The position numbers were made by a program, and so were the translations under genes. From positions 62,001 through 126,000 of the forward strand of contig CAWVSL010000001.1 of assembly GCA_963933115.1 (NCBI GenBank): DNA of 64,000 nucleotides. Reading direction: 5' to 3'. The notes under the pieces are model-generated. The model was not told where the DNA came from, did no database searches, and saw only the letters and a list, made by a program, of their open reading frames with translations. Source of the DNA: JALJPB01 sp963933115 (GTDB taxonomy: Bacteria > Pseudomonadota > Gammaproteobacteria > Enterobacterales > Alteromonadaceae). Shown one piece after another: positions 36,676 through 45,444 of the stretch (its first letter is position 1; the number at the start of each line of letters is the position of its first letter).

Positions 36676-37851
36676 ATGGCCACTAAAAAGCCGAACACAA
36701 AAAATAAATTAATTATTATCATGGGTGCATTAACTCTCAGCTTATCATCAATAACCCATGCTATTTCTTTTATACCTGATGCACCATCAATTAATGCCAA
36801 AGGTTATATTTTACTCGACTACAGCACAGGTAAAGTTATCTCTGAAGGTAACGCAGATATGCAATTAGCGCCGGCAAGCTTAACCAAAATGATGACAAGC
36901 TATATCATTGGTAAAGAAATACAAAGTGGTGAACTCAACGATAACGATAAGGTCATGATCAGTGAGAATGCTTGGGCAAAAAACTTCCCTGACTCATCAA
37001 AAATGTTTATTGAAGTAGGTACTGAGGTAAGTGTTGCTGACCTTAACCAAGGTATTATTGTTGCTTCCGGTAATGATGCCTGTGTCGCAATGGCAGAACA
37101 TATCGCAGGTAGTGAAAGCGCCTTTGCAGATTTAATGAATGCTTATGCTGAACAACTAGGAATGAGCAGCAGCTACTTTGAAAATAGTCATGGTTTGGAC
37201 AGTAGTGAACATTTTACTAGCCCAAGGGATATGGCAACCTTAGCGGTAGCTATTATTAAAGATGTTCCTAAAGAGTATGAGATTTATAAACAAAAGTCAT
37301 TCACTTATAACAACATCAAACAATATAATCGCAATAGTTTGTTATGGGACAAAAGCTTAAATGTAGATGGTATGAAAACTGGGCACACATCACAAGCTGG
37401 CTATAGTTTAGTTACATCAGCAACAAAAGGTGATATGCGTTTAGTGACTGTTGTTATGGGTACAGAAAGCGAAAGGTCACGTAAAGTAGAAAGTAAAAAA
37501 CTTCTTAACTATGGTTTTAGATTTTTTGAAACGATTACACCATATAAAGCCGGTGAAAAATTTCTAAGCAACCGTGTATGGATGGGTGATAAGAAACAGG
37601 TAGATTTAGGTATTTCATTAGATACCCACATTACTATTCCTAGAGGTCAGCAAAAGAATTTAAAAGCAAACTTTGAGTTAGACCGCCAGTTAGAAGCACC
37701 GTTAGCAAAAGGTACAATTGTTGGCAAAGTTTTTTTACAGCTTGACGGTGAAGATATTGCACAATACCCACTAGTTACCTTAGAAGAGATTAATAAAGGT
37801 AGTATCCTTAGTCAACTGCTTGATTATATCAAACAGCAATTTGCTAAATAA
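36676..37851 (+). CDS. dacA: D-alanyl-D-alanine carboxypeptidase (PBP5 type)
   Basis: Periplasmic enzyme trimming the terminal D-Ala from peptidoglycan stem peptides. 391 residues with an N-terminal signal (about 1-30). Active-site motifs are SLTK (Ser68, Lys71), SGN (131-133) and KTG (234-236). A PBP5 C-terminal beta domain follows, and a C-terminal amphipathic segment (about 378-391) probably anchors it to the inner membrane. AAAGGAAA precedes the ATG. A strong terminator follows. Confidence 0.96.
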   Translation: MATKKPNTKNKLIIIMGALTLSLSSITHAISFIPDAPSINAKGYILLDYSTGKVISEGNADMQLAPASLTKMMTSYIIGKEIQSGELNDNDKVMISENAWAKNFPDSSKMFIEVGTEVSVADLNQGIIVASGNDACVAMAEHIAGSESAFADLMNAYAEQLGMSSSYFENSHGLDSSEHFTSPRDMATLAVAIIKDVPKEYEIYKQKSFTYNNIKQYNRNSLLWDKSLNVDGMKTGHTSQAGYSLVTSATKGDMRLVTVVMGTESERSRKVESKKLLNYGFRFFETITPYKAGEKFLSNRVWMGDKKQVDLGISLDTHITIPRGQQKNLKANFELDRQLEAPLAKGTIVGKVFLQLDGEDIAQYPLVTLEEINKGSILSQLLDYIKQQFAK

Positions 37852-37881
37852 AGGCTAATTTACAAAGATTTGCTACAAAAC

Positions 37882-37914
37882 AAACTCGATCCCTGATCGA
37901 GTTTTTCGTTTTTT
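37882..37914 (+). terminator. Rho-independent terminator of dacA
   Basis: AAACTCGATC at 37882-37891 pairs perfectly with GATCGAGTTT at 37895-37904 across a three-base loop, followed by a T-rich tract (TTCGTTTTTT). It lies 31 bases after the dacA stop. Confidence 0.93.
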
Positions 37915-38093
37915 AGCGCTCATAGTTCAAAGGCATAAATTATTGAGTGATAACGACTATTGAATTATCGACAACCGACATCATAATATTGATATTACCC
38001 CCAAGGGTTGTTTTAATGATAAAATAAATATATTAGCAAACTAGCTAATAATTAATGCCCAAAACCTTGTTGTAAATGTTAGTGAGAAACCAA

Positions 38094-38357
38094 ATGAAAA
38101 CCCATTTTGACGAATTACTTGACTTCCCTACCGTATTAAATTTTAAAATTATGGGGGTTGCCTGTATAGAGTTACCAGACTTAATCATTGCTGAATTACA
38201 AAAGCATACACCTGATGATTATTCACCAAAGATAAAAGCAAGTTCAAAAGGTAATTATCATTCGGTTTCTATTGCAGTAAAGGTTACCAGCAAAGATCAT
38301 ATAGAAACTATTTATAAAACCTTAAACGCTATTGAAGAAGTTCGTTACGTATTGTAA
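38094..38357 (+). CDS. ybeD: YbeD-family protein (DUF493)
   Basis: 87 residues from the ATG at 38094, which matches the family start MKTxxxELLxFP; an in-frame ATG 18 bases upstream is less likely. An ACT-like small alpha/beta protein, conserved between dacA and lipB in E. coli and here. It is often linked to lipoate regulation, but its function is not proven. GAGAAA precedes the ATG. Confidence 0.93.
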   Translation: MKTHFDELLDFPTVLNFKIMGVACIELPDLIIAELQKHTPDDYSPKIKASSKGNYHSVSIAVKVTSKDHIETIYKTLNAIEEVRYVL

Positions 38358-38376
38358 CTCTTTAGTCATAATAGAT

Positions 38377-38404
38377 ACCCATACAGACTATAGGGTGTAT
38401 GGGT
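38377..38404 (+). terminator. Hairpin after ybeD
   Basis: ACCCATACA at 38377-38385 and TGTATGGGT at 38396-38404 form a perfect 9-bp stem with a 10-base loop, 19 bases after the ybeD stop. Only a loose T-rich tail follows, and a promoter for lipB lies just beyond. Confidence 0.6.
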
Positions 38405-38414
38405 GTGTATTATT

Positions 38415-38423
38415 TGGTATAAT
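38415..38423 (+). promoter_or_regulatory. Extended -10 promoter of lipBA
   Basis: TGGTATAAT: TG, one base, then a perfect TATAAT. It lies 31 bases before the lipB start codon and directly after the ybeD hairpin, so lipBA can be transcribed on its own. Confidence 0.55.
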
Positions 38424-38454
38424 AAACTCAAGCCAAATTAAGTAAGAGACAGCA

Positions 38455-39102
38455 TTGAAAAATTCGTTAATTATTCGAAAGCTAAACACTATGAATTATA
38501 TAGATGTATGGCAGGCGATGAAAAAATTTACTGATGATCGTAATGATGACACTCTAGACGAATTATGGCTAGTAGAGCACCCTCCAGTATTTACCCAAGG
38601 TCAAGCAGGTAAAGAAGAGCATTTATTAATGCCAGGTGATATCGAAGTGTTAAAAGTTGACCGTGGTGGTCAAGTAACTTATCACGGCCCTGGTCAGCAA
38701 GTTATTTACTTTATGATTAATCTACGCCGTAAAAAAATTGGTGTACGTCAACTCGTCACCTTAATCGAAAAAAGTATTGTCGCAGCCCTCAAAGATTATG
38801 ATATCAACGCTTATGCTAAAGCTGACGCACCGGGTGTTTATGTCGACGAAAAGAAAGTCGCTTCATTGGGTTTGCGCGTAAGAAAAAGCTGTTCATTTCA
38901 TGGTTTAGCACTAAATGTTAATATGGATTTATCACCATTTTTACGCATTAACCCTTGTGGTTATGCTGGCCTTGAAATGGTGCAAACTGCAGATATGAAT
39001 GGCCCAAAAGACGTCGAAAGTGCAGGTAATGCACTTGTTAAACACTTAATACCATTATTAAAAGCGACCGATGTTCGCCTTTACACAGGATTTGACAACT
39101 AA
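38455..39102 (+). CDS. lipB: Octanoyl-[acyl carrier protein]:protein N-octanoyltransferase
   Basis: Transfers octanoate from ACP to lipoyl domains, the first step of lipoate synthesis. 215 residues. The catalytic Cys168 (NPCGY) and Lys134 are present, together with GGQVTYHGPGQ and CSFHGLALNVN. Similarity to E. coli LipB extends before the first ATG, so the start is taken as the TTG at 38455. The stop overlaps the lipA ATG (TAATG). Confidence 0.97.
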   Translation: MKNSLIIRKLNTMNYIDVWQAMKKFTDDRNDDTLDELWLVEHPPVFTQGQAGKEEHLLMPGDIEVLKVDRGGQVTYHGPGQQVIYFMINLRRKKIGVRQLVTLIEKSIVAALKDYDINAYAKADAPGVYVDEKKVASLGLRVRKSCSFHGLALNVNMDLSPFLRINPCGYAGLEMVQTADMNGPKDVESAGNALVKHLIPLLKATDVRLYTGFDN

Positions 39103-40070
39103 TGACAACTAAATCTACACGTGTTGCTCCCGGCACTAAAATGCGCGACGCCGATAAAATGGCGCATATCCCAATTAAAGTTGTTGAGTCAACGCGTGAA
39201 AGTATATTACGGAAACCAGACTGGCTTAGAATAAAGCTACCACGTAGTTCAGAAAAAATTGATAAAATAAAGGCGGCATTGCGTAAACATGACTTGCACT
39301 CGGTTTGTGAAGAAGCGTCATGTCCAAATTTATCTGAATGCTTTAATCACGGTACCGCTACCTTTATGATTTTGGGTGATATCTGTACGCGACGTTGCCC
39401 TTTTTGTGATGTTGGTCACGGTCGTCCATTAGCAACTAACCCGGATGAACCAAAGAAATTAGCCTTAACCCTTAAAGATATGGGGTTAAAGTATGTGGTT
39501 ATCACTTCTGTAGACCGTGATGATTTACGAGATGGTGGCGCACAACAATTTGTCGACTGTATCAAAGAAATTAGCATACATGCACCAAATACCAAGGTTG
39601 AAATTTTAGTCCCTGACTTTCGAGGCCGTATGGACAGAGCCCTTGATATATTGAACCAAATGCCCCCTACCGTTTTTAACCATAATTTGGAAACTGCGCC
39701 ACGGTTGTATACTAAAGCCCGCCCAGGTGCCAACTATCAGTGGTCTTTAGATTTATTGAAAAAGTTTGGTGAAAGTAATCCAACAGTACCGACAAAATCG
39801 GGTTTAATGGTTGGGTTAGGAGAAACTGATGAAGAAATTTTACAAGTTATGCGGGACCTACGTGCTCATGGCGTAACTATGTTAACTATTGGCCAATACT
39901 TACAACCAAGTAAGCACCATCTCCCTGTTGAACGTTATGTGCACCCGGACATATTCGATATGTATCAAAAAGAAGCCGTTAAAATGGGCTTTGAGCATGC
40001 CGCTTGTGGTCCTTTAGTACGTTCTTCGTATCACGCTGATAAACAAGCTGCTGGTGAAGAGATTAAATAA
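39102..40070 (+). CDS. lipA: Lipoyl synthase
   Basis: Radical-SAM enzyme inserting two sulfur atoms into octanoyl groups. 322 residues. Both [4Fe-4S] sites are complete: the auxiliary cluster Cys69, Cys74, Cys80 and the radical-SAM CX3CX2C Cys95, Cys99, Cys102 (CTRRCPFC). The C-terminal RSSYHAD supplies the conserved serine ligand. It is translationally coupled to lipB. Confidence 0.98.
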   Translation: MTTKSTRVAPGTKMRDADKMAHIPIKVVESTRESILRKPDWLRIKLPRSSEKIDKIKAALRKHDLHSVCEEASCPNLSECFNHGTATFMILGDICTRRCPFCDVGHGRPLATNPDEPKKLALTLKDMGLKYVVITSVDRDDLRDGGAQQFVDCIKEISIHAPNTKVEILVPDFRGRMDRALDILNQMPPTVFNHNLETAPRLYTKARPGANYQWSLDLLKKFGESNPTVPTKSGLMVGLGETDEEILQVMRDLRAHGVTMLTIGQYLQPSKHHLPVERYVHPDIFDMYQKEAVKMGFEHAACGPLVRSSYHADKQAAGEEIK

Positions 40071-40091
40071 ATAAAACTCAGTATTTAATCG

Positions 40092-40123
40092 AGCGTTGGG
40101 TTAGTTTTAACTAATCTAGCGCT
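40092..40123. terminator. Candidate bidirectional terminator between lipA and the MFS gene
   Basis: AGCGTTGGGTTAGTT and AACTAATCTAGCGCT form a 15-base stem with G-U pairs and a tight loop, followed by TTAATTT. It sits between convergent genes, ending six bases before the MFS stop codon. Confidence 0.65.
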
Positions 40124-40128
40124 TTAAT

Positions 40129-41283
40129 TTATCTAATATTGAATTTTTCCTGTAAAGGAATAAATAAAGCGAAAACTGCACCTATTAGCACAATTACCGC
40201 AGCAAGATTAAATGATGTTTGCGCCCCTGCACCATCAAGCCATAATAAACCTGCAAAATAAGCCCCTATCGCACCACCAAGCCCATAAACACCACCAACA
40301 TATAGTGCTTGCCCGCGGCTCTGCTGATTGATATCAAAATGCTGGCTAATAAATAGTATTGAAGCGCTGTGGTACAAGCCAAAACTAGCAGCATGCATTA
40401 GCTGACTAAAGACTAATACCCAAAAAACATTACCGAACTGTGCCAATAGTGCCCATCGGATGCTGGTGATAAATAAACTAAAAATCAGAAGCGTTTTAAT
40501 AGTGAAAAATTTGAATAATTGGCCAGCATAAATAAATATAATGATTTCAGCAATGACCGCTAAGCCAATCATTAATCCGATAACAATGCCAGAGTATTCT
40601 AAGTCACGTAAAAAAAGTGCAAAAAAGCTATAATACGGTCCAAAACTAATCTGAAGCATTAAGCCAGCAAGAAAAAAAACAATAAAAGAAAAATCGAACA
40701 CTTTACTTTTTATTGTTGACGTTGCAATGATATGGGATAGATAGATTTTAGGTTGCTTTAATAGCAATGTTGATAAATATAACCCTAATAGAACAATCAA
40801 ACCTAAAACAGTAAAGGCATCATGAGAATAACGTTCAATGCCCACCCCCGCTAAAACTGCCATGACAATAAAACCAATACTACCCCACAAACGAATACGA
40901 GCATAAATTTTAGGACTTTGTCTAATAGAGTTTAATGTCATAACTTCTAATTGAGGCAAAATTGCTGTCCAAAACAAACTAAATATTGCCAAACAAAAAG
41001 TGATTGGCCAATAACTATTTAACCAAAAAAGAAAAGAAAAACAGCAAGAAGCAAGTAATGCTCCAATGCGAATAATGGTCAATTGCTGACCAGTTTTATC
41101 AGCCAAGACGGCCCATAATGATGGACCAATAATTTTACTTGCGGTAATAATGGCAACAATTTCGCCAATGTCACTTGATGAGAAGCCTTTACCATCAAGA
41201 AAAACCCCGACAAAGGGTACAACTAAACCAAGAATACTAAAATAAAAAAAGTAACTCGCCGAGAGCTGTGTAAACAGTGACAA
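40129..41283 (-). CDS. MFS transporter, HcaT-like
   Basis: 384 residues, 12 hydrophobic segments. It resembles the PP-type/HcaT branch of the major facilitator superfamily, starting with the SYFFYFSILGLVVPFVGVFLDGKGFSSSDIG pattern (split over the first two helices). The substrate cannot be deduced. The start is a TTG at 41283 preceded by AAGGG with good spacing. It may be co-transcribed with aroC, 60 bases upstream. Confidence 0.85.
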   Translation of the reverse strand: MSLFTQLSASYFFYFSILGLVVPFVGVFLDGKGFSSSDIGEIVAIITASKIIGPSLWAVLADKTGQQLTIIRIGALLASCCFSFLFWLNSYWPITFCLAIFSLFWTAILPQLEVMTLNSIRQSPKIYARIRLWGSIGFIVMAVLAGVGIERYSHDAFTVLGLIVLLGLYLSTLLLKQPKIYLSHIIATSTIKSKVFDFSFIVFFLAGLMLQISFGPYYSFFALFLRDLEYSGIVIGLMIGLAVIAEIIIFIYAGQLFKFFTIKTLLIFSLFITSIRWALLAQFGNVFWVLVFSQLMHAASFGLYHSASILFISQHFDINQQSRGQALYVGGVYGLGGAIGAYFAGLLWLDGAGAQTSFNLAAVIVLIGAVFALFIPLQEKFNIR

Positions 41284-41343
41284 TATTAGCCCTTAATGAG
41301 TTTAGTTATGCGTGTAAACTATCAACTTAACTGATTTAATAAA

Positions 41344-42453
41344 TTATTTTTCTGTAATAATAGGGGTAATACATACTACATCGGCGTTTTGGGCTCGATG
41401 ACGAAGAAAATGATCCATGAGAGTCAGTGCCATCATAGCTTCAGCAATCGGAACAGCGCGTATACCTACACAGGGATCATGTCGTCCTTTAGTAATAATA
41501 TCAGTCGCCTCACCTTGTAAGTTAACCGTTTTACCACTCACACCAATACTCGACGTTGGCTTTAAGGCTAAGTGAGCTATAATTGCTTGCCCTGATGAAA
41601 TGCCACCTAAAATACCACCCGAATGATTCGTTAAAAAACCAGTTGGCGTTAATTCATCCCTATGCTCAGAACCTTTTTGATTAACAACGGCAAAGCCATC
41701 ACCAATTTCAACACCCTTAACAGCATTAATACCCATCATGCCATGCGCTATTTCGGCATCTAGGCGATCAAATATAGGTTCGCCTAAACCCACAGGTACA
41801 TTAGTAGCAACTATTGTAATTTTGGCGCCAATAGAGTCTTTTTTCCGGATAATGCCGCGAAGTAATTCATCTAATTGATCTAACTTACTTGAGTCAGCAA
41901 AGAAAAATGGATTTTCCTCAACTTTACGCCAATCAAGCTTAGCAAAGTCAATATTATCAGCTGTCACATCACCAATTTGAGTGACACAACCTTGAATTAT
42001 CATACCAAATTTTTGTTGAAGATATTTTTTTGCTACCGCACCAGCGGCAACGCGCATTGCCGTTTCACGAGCTGAAGAACGGCCACCACCTCGATAATCA
42101 CGTAAACCATATTTTTGCCAGTAGGTATAATCTGCATGACCGGGGCGAAAATTTTGGGCAATATCACCATAATCTTTAGAACGTTGGTCGGTATTTTCAA
42201 TGATCAAACCTATAGGTGTGCCTGTAGTTTTTCCTTCAAAGACACCTGACATTATTTTAACTTGATCTGGCTCTCGTCGTGCTGTGGTATATCTGTTTTT
42301 GCCTGGACGTCTTCGGTCTAAGTCAAGTTGTAAATCTGCTTCACAAAGTTCAATTCCAGGGGGACAACCATCAATAATAGCCCCCAACCCTAAACCGTGA
42401 CTTTCACCAAAAGATGTGACTGTGAATAATTTACCAAATGTATTGCCAGACAT
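41344..42453 (-). CDS. aroC: Chorismate synthase
   Basis: Last step of the shikimate pathway, making chorismate with reduced FMN. 369 residues, near the E. coli 361. Signatures GESHGLGLGAIIDGCPPG, RRPGKNRYTTARREPDQ, GRSSARETAMRVAAGAVA and the C-terminal GRHDPCVGIRAVPIAEAM are intact. Order prmB-aroC is conserved with E. coli. Start ATG at 42453 with AAAGGT upstream. Confidence 0.98.
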   Translation of the reverse strand: MSGNTFGKLFTVTSFGESHGLGLGAIIDGCPPGIELCEADLQLDLDRRRPGKNRYTTARREPDQVKIMSGVFEGKTTGTPIGLIIENTDQRSKDYGDIAQNFRPGHADYTYWQKYGLRDYRGGGRSSARETAMRVAAGAVAKKYLQQKFGMIIQGCVTQIGDVTADNIDFAKLDWRKVEENPFFFADSSKLDQLDELLRGIIRKKDSIGAKITIVATNVPVGLGEPIFDRLDAEIAHGMMGINAVKGVEIGDGFAVVNQKGSEHRDELTPTGFLTNHSGGILGGISSGQAIIAHLALKPTSSIGVSGKTVNLQGEATDIITKGRHDPCVGIRAVPIAEAMMALTLMDHFLRHRAQNADVVCITPIITEK

Positions 42454-42498
42454 TGTAATTTTTACCTTTAATTAAACTGATGAAATAACAACAATTAG

Positions 42499-43437
42499 TT
42501 AGACTAATTGTTGTTGAAAAGTTGATGAAAACTCTTCTAGTTGTGCCTTAGTCAATATAAATACTCCATGACCGCCATGCTCAAAGTTAATCCACACAAA
42601 AGGAACTTCCGGATATAAGGCCTCAACATGTATTTGAGAATTACCTACTTCGCATATTAATATACCACTATCATTGAGATGAAGAGCACTTTGTGCCAAT
42701 ATTTTTCTAACAATATCCAAACCATCCTCACCACTACCCAAACCCATTTTAGGTTCATGGGTGTACTCTACTGGTAATGAATCAACATCTTCTTGATCGA
42801 CGTAAGGAGGATTACTCACTATTAAATCATAAGTTAAGCCTTCAACCCCACTAAAAACGTCAGATTGAATTGGAATAACTTGTTCACTTAACCCATGATT
42901 TTCAATATTAATTTGTGCAACATTCAGTGCACCGATACTTAAATCTACAGCATCAACCTCTGAATATGGAAACTCAACAGCACAGGCAATCGCAATACAA
43001 CCACTACCGGTGCATAAATCAAGAATACGTGATGGTGGAAATTTGTCATCAATATAGGGGGCGAATTGTTTTTTAATCAGCTCAGCAATTGGCGAACGGG
43101 GCACTAACACTCTCTCATCAACATAAAATGGTAGGTCAGCAAAGTAAGCTTGGTTGGTAATATAAGCAGCAGGAATACCTTCGTTGATTCGCTGCTCAAT
43201 TAACGCGACAATTGCTTTTTTTTCTTGTTCAACTAATTGATAAGGCAATACCCGAAGGCTAATACTTACAGGTAAATGTATGGCAAACATAACAAGAGTT
43301 AGTGCTTCATCCCAAGCATTATCACTTCCATGACCAAAAAACAAATCAGCCTGGTTAAACTGACTACTTGCAAATCTAACATAATCACCAATAGTATGAA
43401 GTTGTTGATTGACTGAGGTTAAATTTTTTGTGTCCAA
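42499..43437 (-). CDS. prmB: 50S ribosomal protein L3 N5-glutamine methyltransferase
   Basis: SAM-dependent methyltransferase acting on a glutamine of ribosomal protein L3. 312 residues. SAM motif LDLCTGSGCIAIA (139-151) and catalytic NPPY (209-212) are present. The start is a TTG at 43437 preceded by AGGAG; no ATG fits. Located between smrB (divergent) and aroC, as in E. coli. Confidence 0.95.
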   Translation of the reverse strand: MDTKNLTSVNQQLHTIGDYVRFASSQFNQADLFFGHGSDNAWDEALTLVMFAIHLPVSISLRVLPYQLVEQEKKAIVALIEQRINEGIPAAYITNQAYFADLPFYVDERVLVPRSPIAELIKKQFAPYIDDKFPPSRILDLCTGSGCIAIACAVEFPYSEVDAVDLSIGALNVAQINIENHGLSEQVIPIQSDVFSGVEGLTYDLIVSNPPYVDQEDVDSLPVEYTHEPKMGLGSGEDGLDIVRKILAQSALHLNDSGILICEVGNSQIHVEALYPEVPFVWINFEHGGHGVFILTKAQLEEFSSTFQQQLV

Positions 43438-43498
43438 ATTGTTCTCCTAATAAAAAACTTCTTTACTTAGCACAGTTAACAAATGATAAACTATACAA

Positions 43499-44041
43499 AT
43501 GAAAATAAAAGACCTACTCACCAATCAAGAAAAAATGCTATTTATGGAAGCTGTTGGTAAGGTGAAACCTATGGTGCAGGACACCATATACGCAGTATAT
43601 AGGAGCATCAAGCAGAAACCAAAGACTGCAAAAGAAAAAAACGCCAAACAAATCGCTGAATTCCACTTTTCAGATGAATTTGAACCTGACCTTGCTAGCA
43701 AAGGCCCGATGAAGTACGTTCGATTTGATGTTGATAGCTTTGAAGTGAAGAATTTACGTCGTGGTCGATATACACCTGACTTAATTCTAGATTTACATGG
43801 TTTAGATAAAAATCAAGCTAAGCAAGAAATAGCCGCTTTATTATATGCTTGTCAAAAAGAACATGCACAATGTGTCTGTATTGTTCATGGGATAGGCGCA
43901 AAGGTCCTCAAAAACAAAGTTCCACATTGGCTAGTTCAACACCCCGACGTGATGGCATTTCATCAAGCGCCACTTGAGTGGGGGGGTAATGGCGCACTTT
44001 TAGTATTAATCGAATTGAAAGATAAATTCACGCTAAAATAA
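43499..44041 (+). CDS. smrB: Smr-domain endonuclease SmrB
   Basis: 180 residues with a C-terminal Smr domain: LDLHGLDKNQAK and CIVHGIGAKVLK, ending in LEWGGNGALLVLIE. SmrB cleaves mRNA at collided ribosomes and helps rescue them. It is divergent from prmB with a 61-base gap holding both promoters. Length and position match E. coli SmrB (183 residues). Confidence 0.93.
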   Translation: MKIKDLLTNQEKMLFMEAVGKVKPMVQDTIYAVYRSIKQKPKTAKEKNAKQIAEFHFSDEFEPDLASKGPMKYVRFDVDSFEVKNLRRGRYTPDLILDLHGLDKNQAKQEIAALLYACQKEHAQCVCIVHGIGAKVLKNKVPHWLVQHPDVMAFHQAPLEWGGNGALLVLIELKDKFTLK

Positions 44042-44055
44042 CCAATATACACGCG

Positions 44056-44532
44056 CTAGCCATGATCTGGTGGTGAAACTAGTCTAATCAACTTACCATT
44101 CATATTGTTTTTATCATAATCAATCTGTGCAATTGCTGCTGTTTGAAATATAGGGGATTGTTGATCTACTGTTAACTCTGCCACTAAATAACTGACTAAA
44201 GGCATATGCGTGATAATGAGTAAATGCTGACAATGATTTGTTTCAATAAAACCATCTATGTAGTCATGAACTTGTGCGGCATTACCTGATGGAGTAATAA
44301 TATTAATCGTTTCGCACTTAGGTTTATACCCAAGCTCAGCTAGTAACTCTGATGATGTCTGTTGAGCGCGTAAATAAGGACTAATAAGAAGATGTTCAAT
44401 ATTTACATTTAAACTTTTCAACCATTTACCCATCAAGCGTGATTCAGCTATACCCTGCCCCGTTAAAGGTCTTTGCGCATCAGTTTGAGCTATCATGCTT
44501 GCATCACCATGACGCATAATAAAAAGTTGCAT
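44056..44532 (-). CDS. sixA: Phosphohistidine phosphatase SixA
   Basis: Histidine-phosphatase-fold enzyme of 158 residues, acting on phosphohistidine in phosphotransfer proteins (NPr in E. coli). Catalytic RHG at 7-9 and the second histidine in ITHMPLVSYL are present. In E. coli it is followed by fadJ; here about 6 kb of accessory DNA intervenes. Confidence 0.94.
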   Translation of the reverse strand: MQLFIMRHGDASMIAQTDAQRPLTGQGIAESRLMGKWLKSLNVNIEHLLISPYLRAQQTSSELLAELGYKPKCETINIITPSGNAAQVHDYIDGFIETNHCQHLLIITHMPLVSYLVAELTVDQQSPIFQTAAIAQIDYDKNNMNGKLIRLVSPPDHG

Positions 44533-45444
44533 ATATTATCCCAAAAATAGAAATGCGTGGTATAAATAAAATTTCACTTATAATAATAATAGAATACGAG
44601 ACAAGTTAAAACAGTTTAAGTTAATAATAATCAATAATTAAAGGACTTCCTTACCAAAATTATAATGACTCAAGTCAATATAATCGCTTAGATAATTCAA
44701 TAGCTATATTAAAAAATACTTTCAGTAACGTATTAGTTTCAAGTGTCATTTCCATGGATACATAATTGCCACAAAATAGCTGAAAGGTTTTCGTATTGAA
44801 ATAAAGTCACAATGATCAAAAATACAGTTATTGATCTTATGTTGTATTACGTTAAAACGCTTTAGTATTAAATTTCTTATCCCCCCCCAACAAATACTCC
44901 CCGTTTATTTAACTCATTTGATAGACAGATTCATTGGCACAGCCATGACTATGCTGATCCGATAACATGAGGAATGGAGAGATTCACAAGGCGGGTTGAA
45001 TAGTCAATCACAAGAAAAGAACCGTTTTTTTATAAATAAAAAGTTGATTTTTGGACTTCACTTTGTAACAACTCCATCAACTTTAACAATAAAGAACAAT
45101 TAATTGACTCAAAACTGTCAATAAAACCGACTAAAATGAAATATTTATAACTGAGCCTTTAGTTATATAATTTAAGCCTAACTGTTTATTCTTCTTGTCA
45201 AACCTAGATAAAATCATTACCTCAACAACAAAAGCAAAGCAGCCATTAATAATTTCAATGATTTTTATTAAAAATGTCAAAGAAAATTTTAAAATGGCCG
45301 ATAACTTGCATATTGTAGAGAATAAATATTAAAAACTATAAGTATTATTATTAACTTCTATACCAGTTAATCAAAGCTAAGAATTTTTAATAGTATAGGC
45401 TTGATTAATTTACCTAGATATTTTCCTGAGAACAAGAGGTTATT
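44533..45444. other. 912-base non-coding stretch upstream of the large sensor
   Basis: No convincing gene or known RNA. It is AT-rich except for a more balanced patch at about 44880-45010, which begins with a run of eight C (44881-44888). A 9-bp inverted repeat AAAGTTGAT/ATCAACTTT lies at 45040-45084 with a 27-base loop. A possible promoter for the sensor (TTGCAT near 45308 with an AT-rich -10) is weak. It may contain remnants of lost DNA. Confidence 0.5.

Noticed and set aside
44941..45030. c-di-GMP riboswitch upstream of the GGDEF/EAL gene
   Set aside because: The patch has some GC-rich stem-like segments but lacks the conserved GEMM core elements, so no riboswitch is called.
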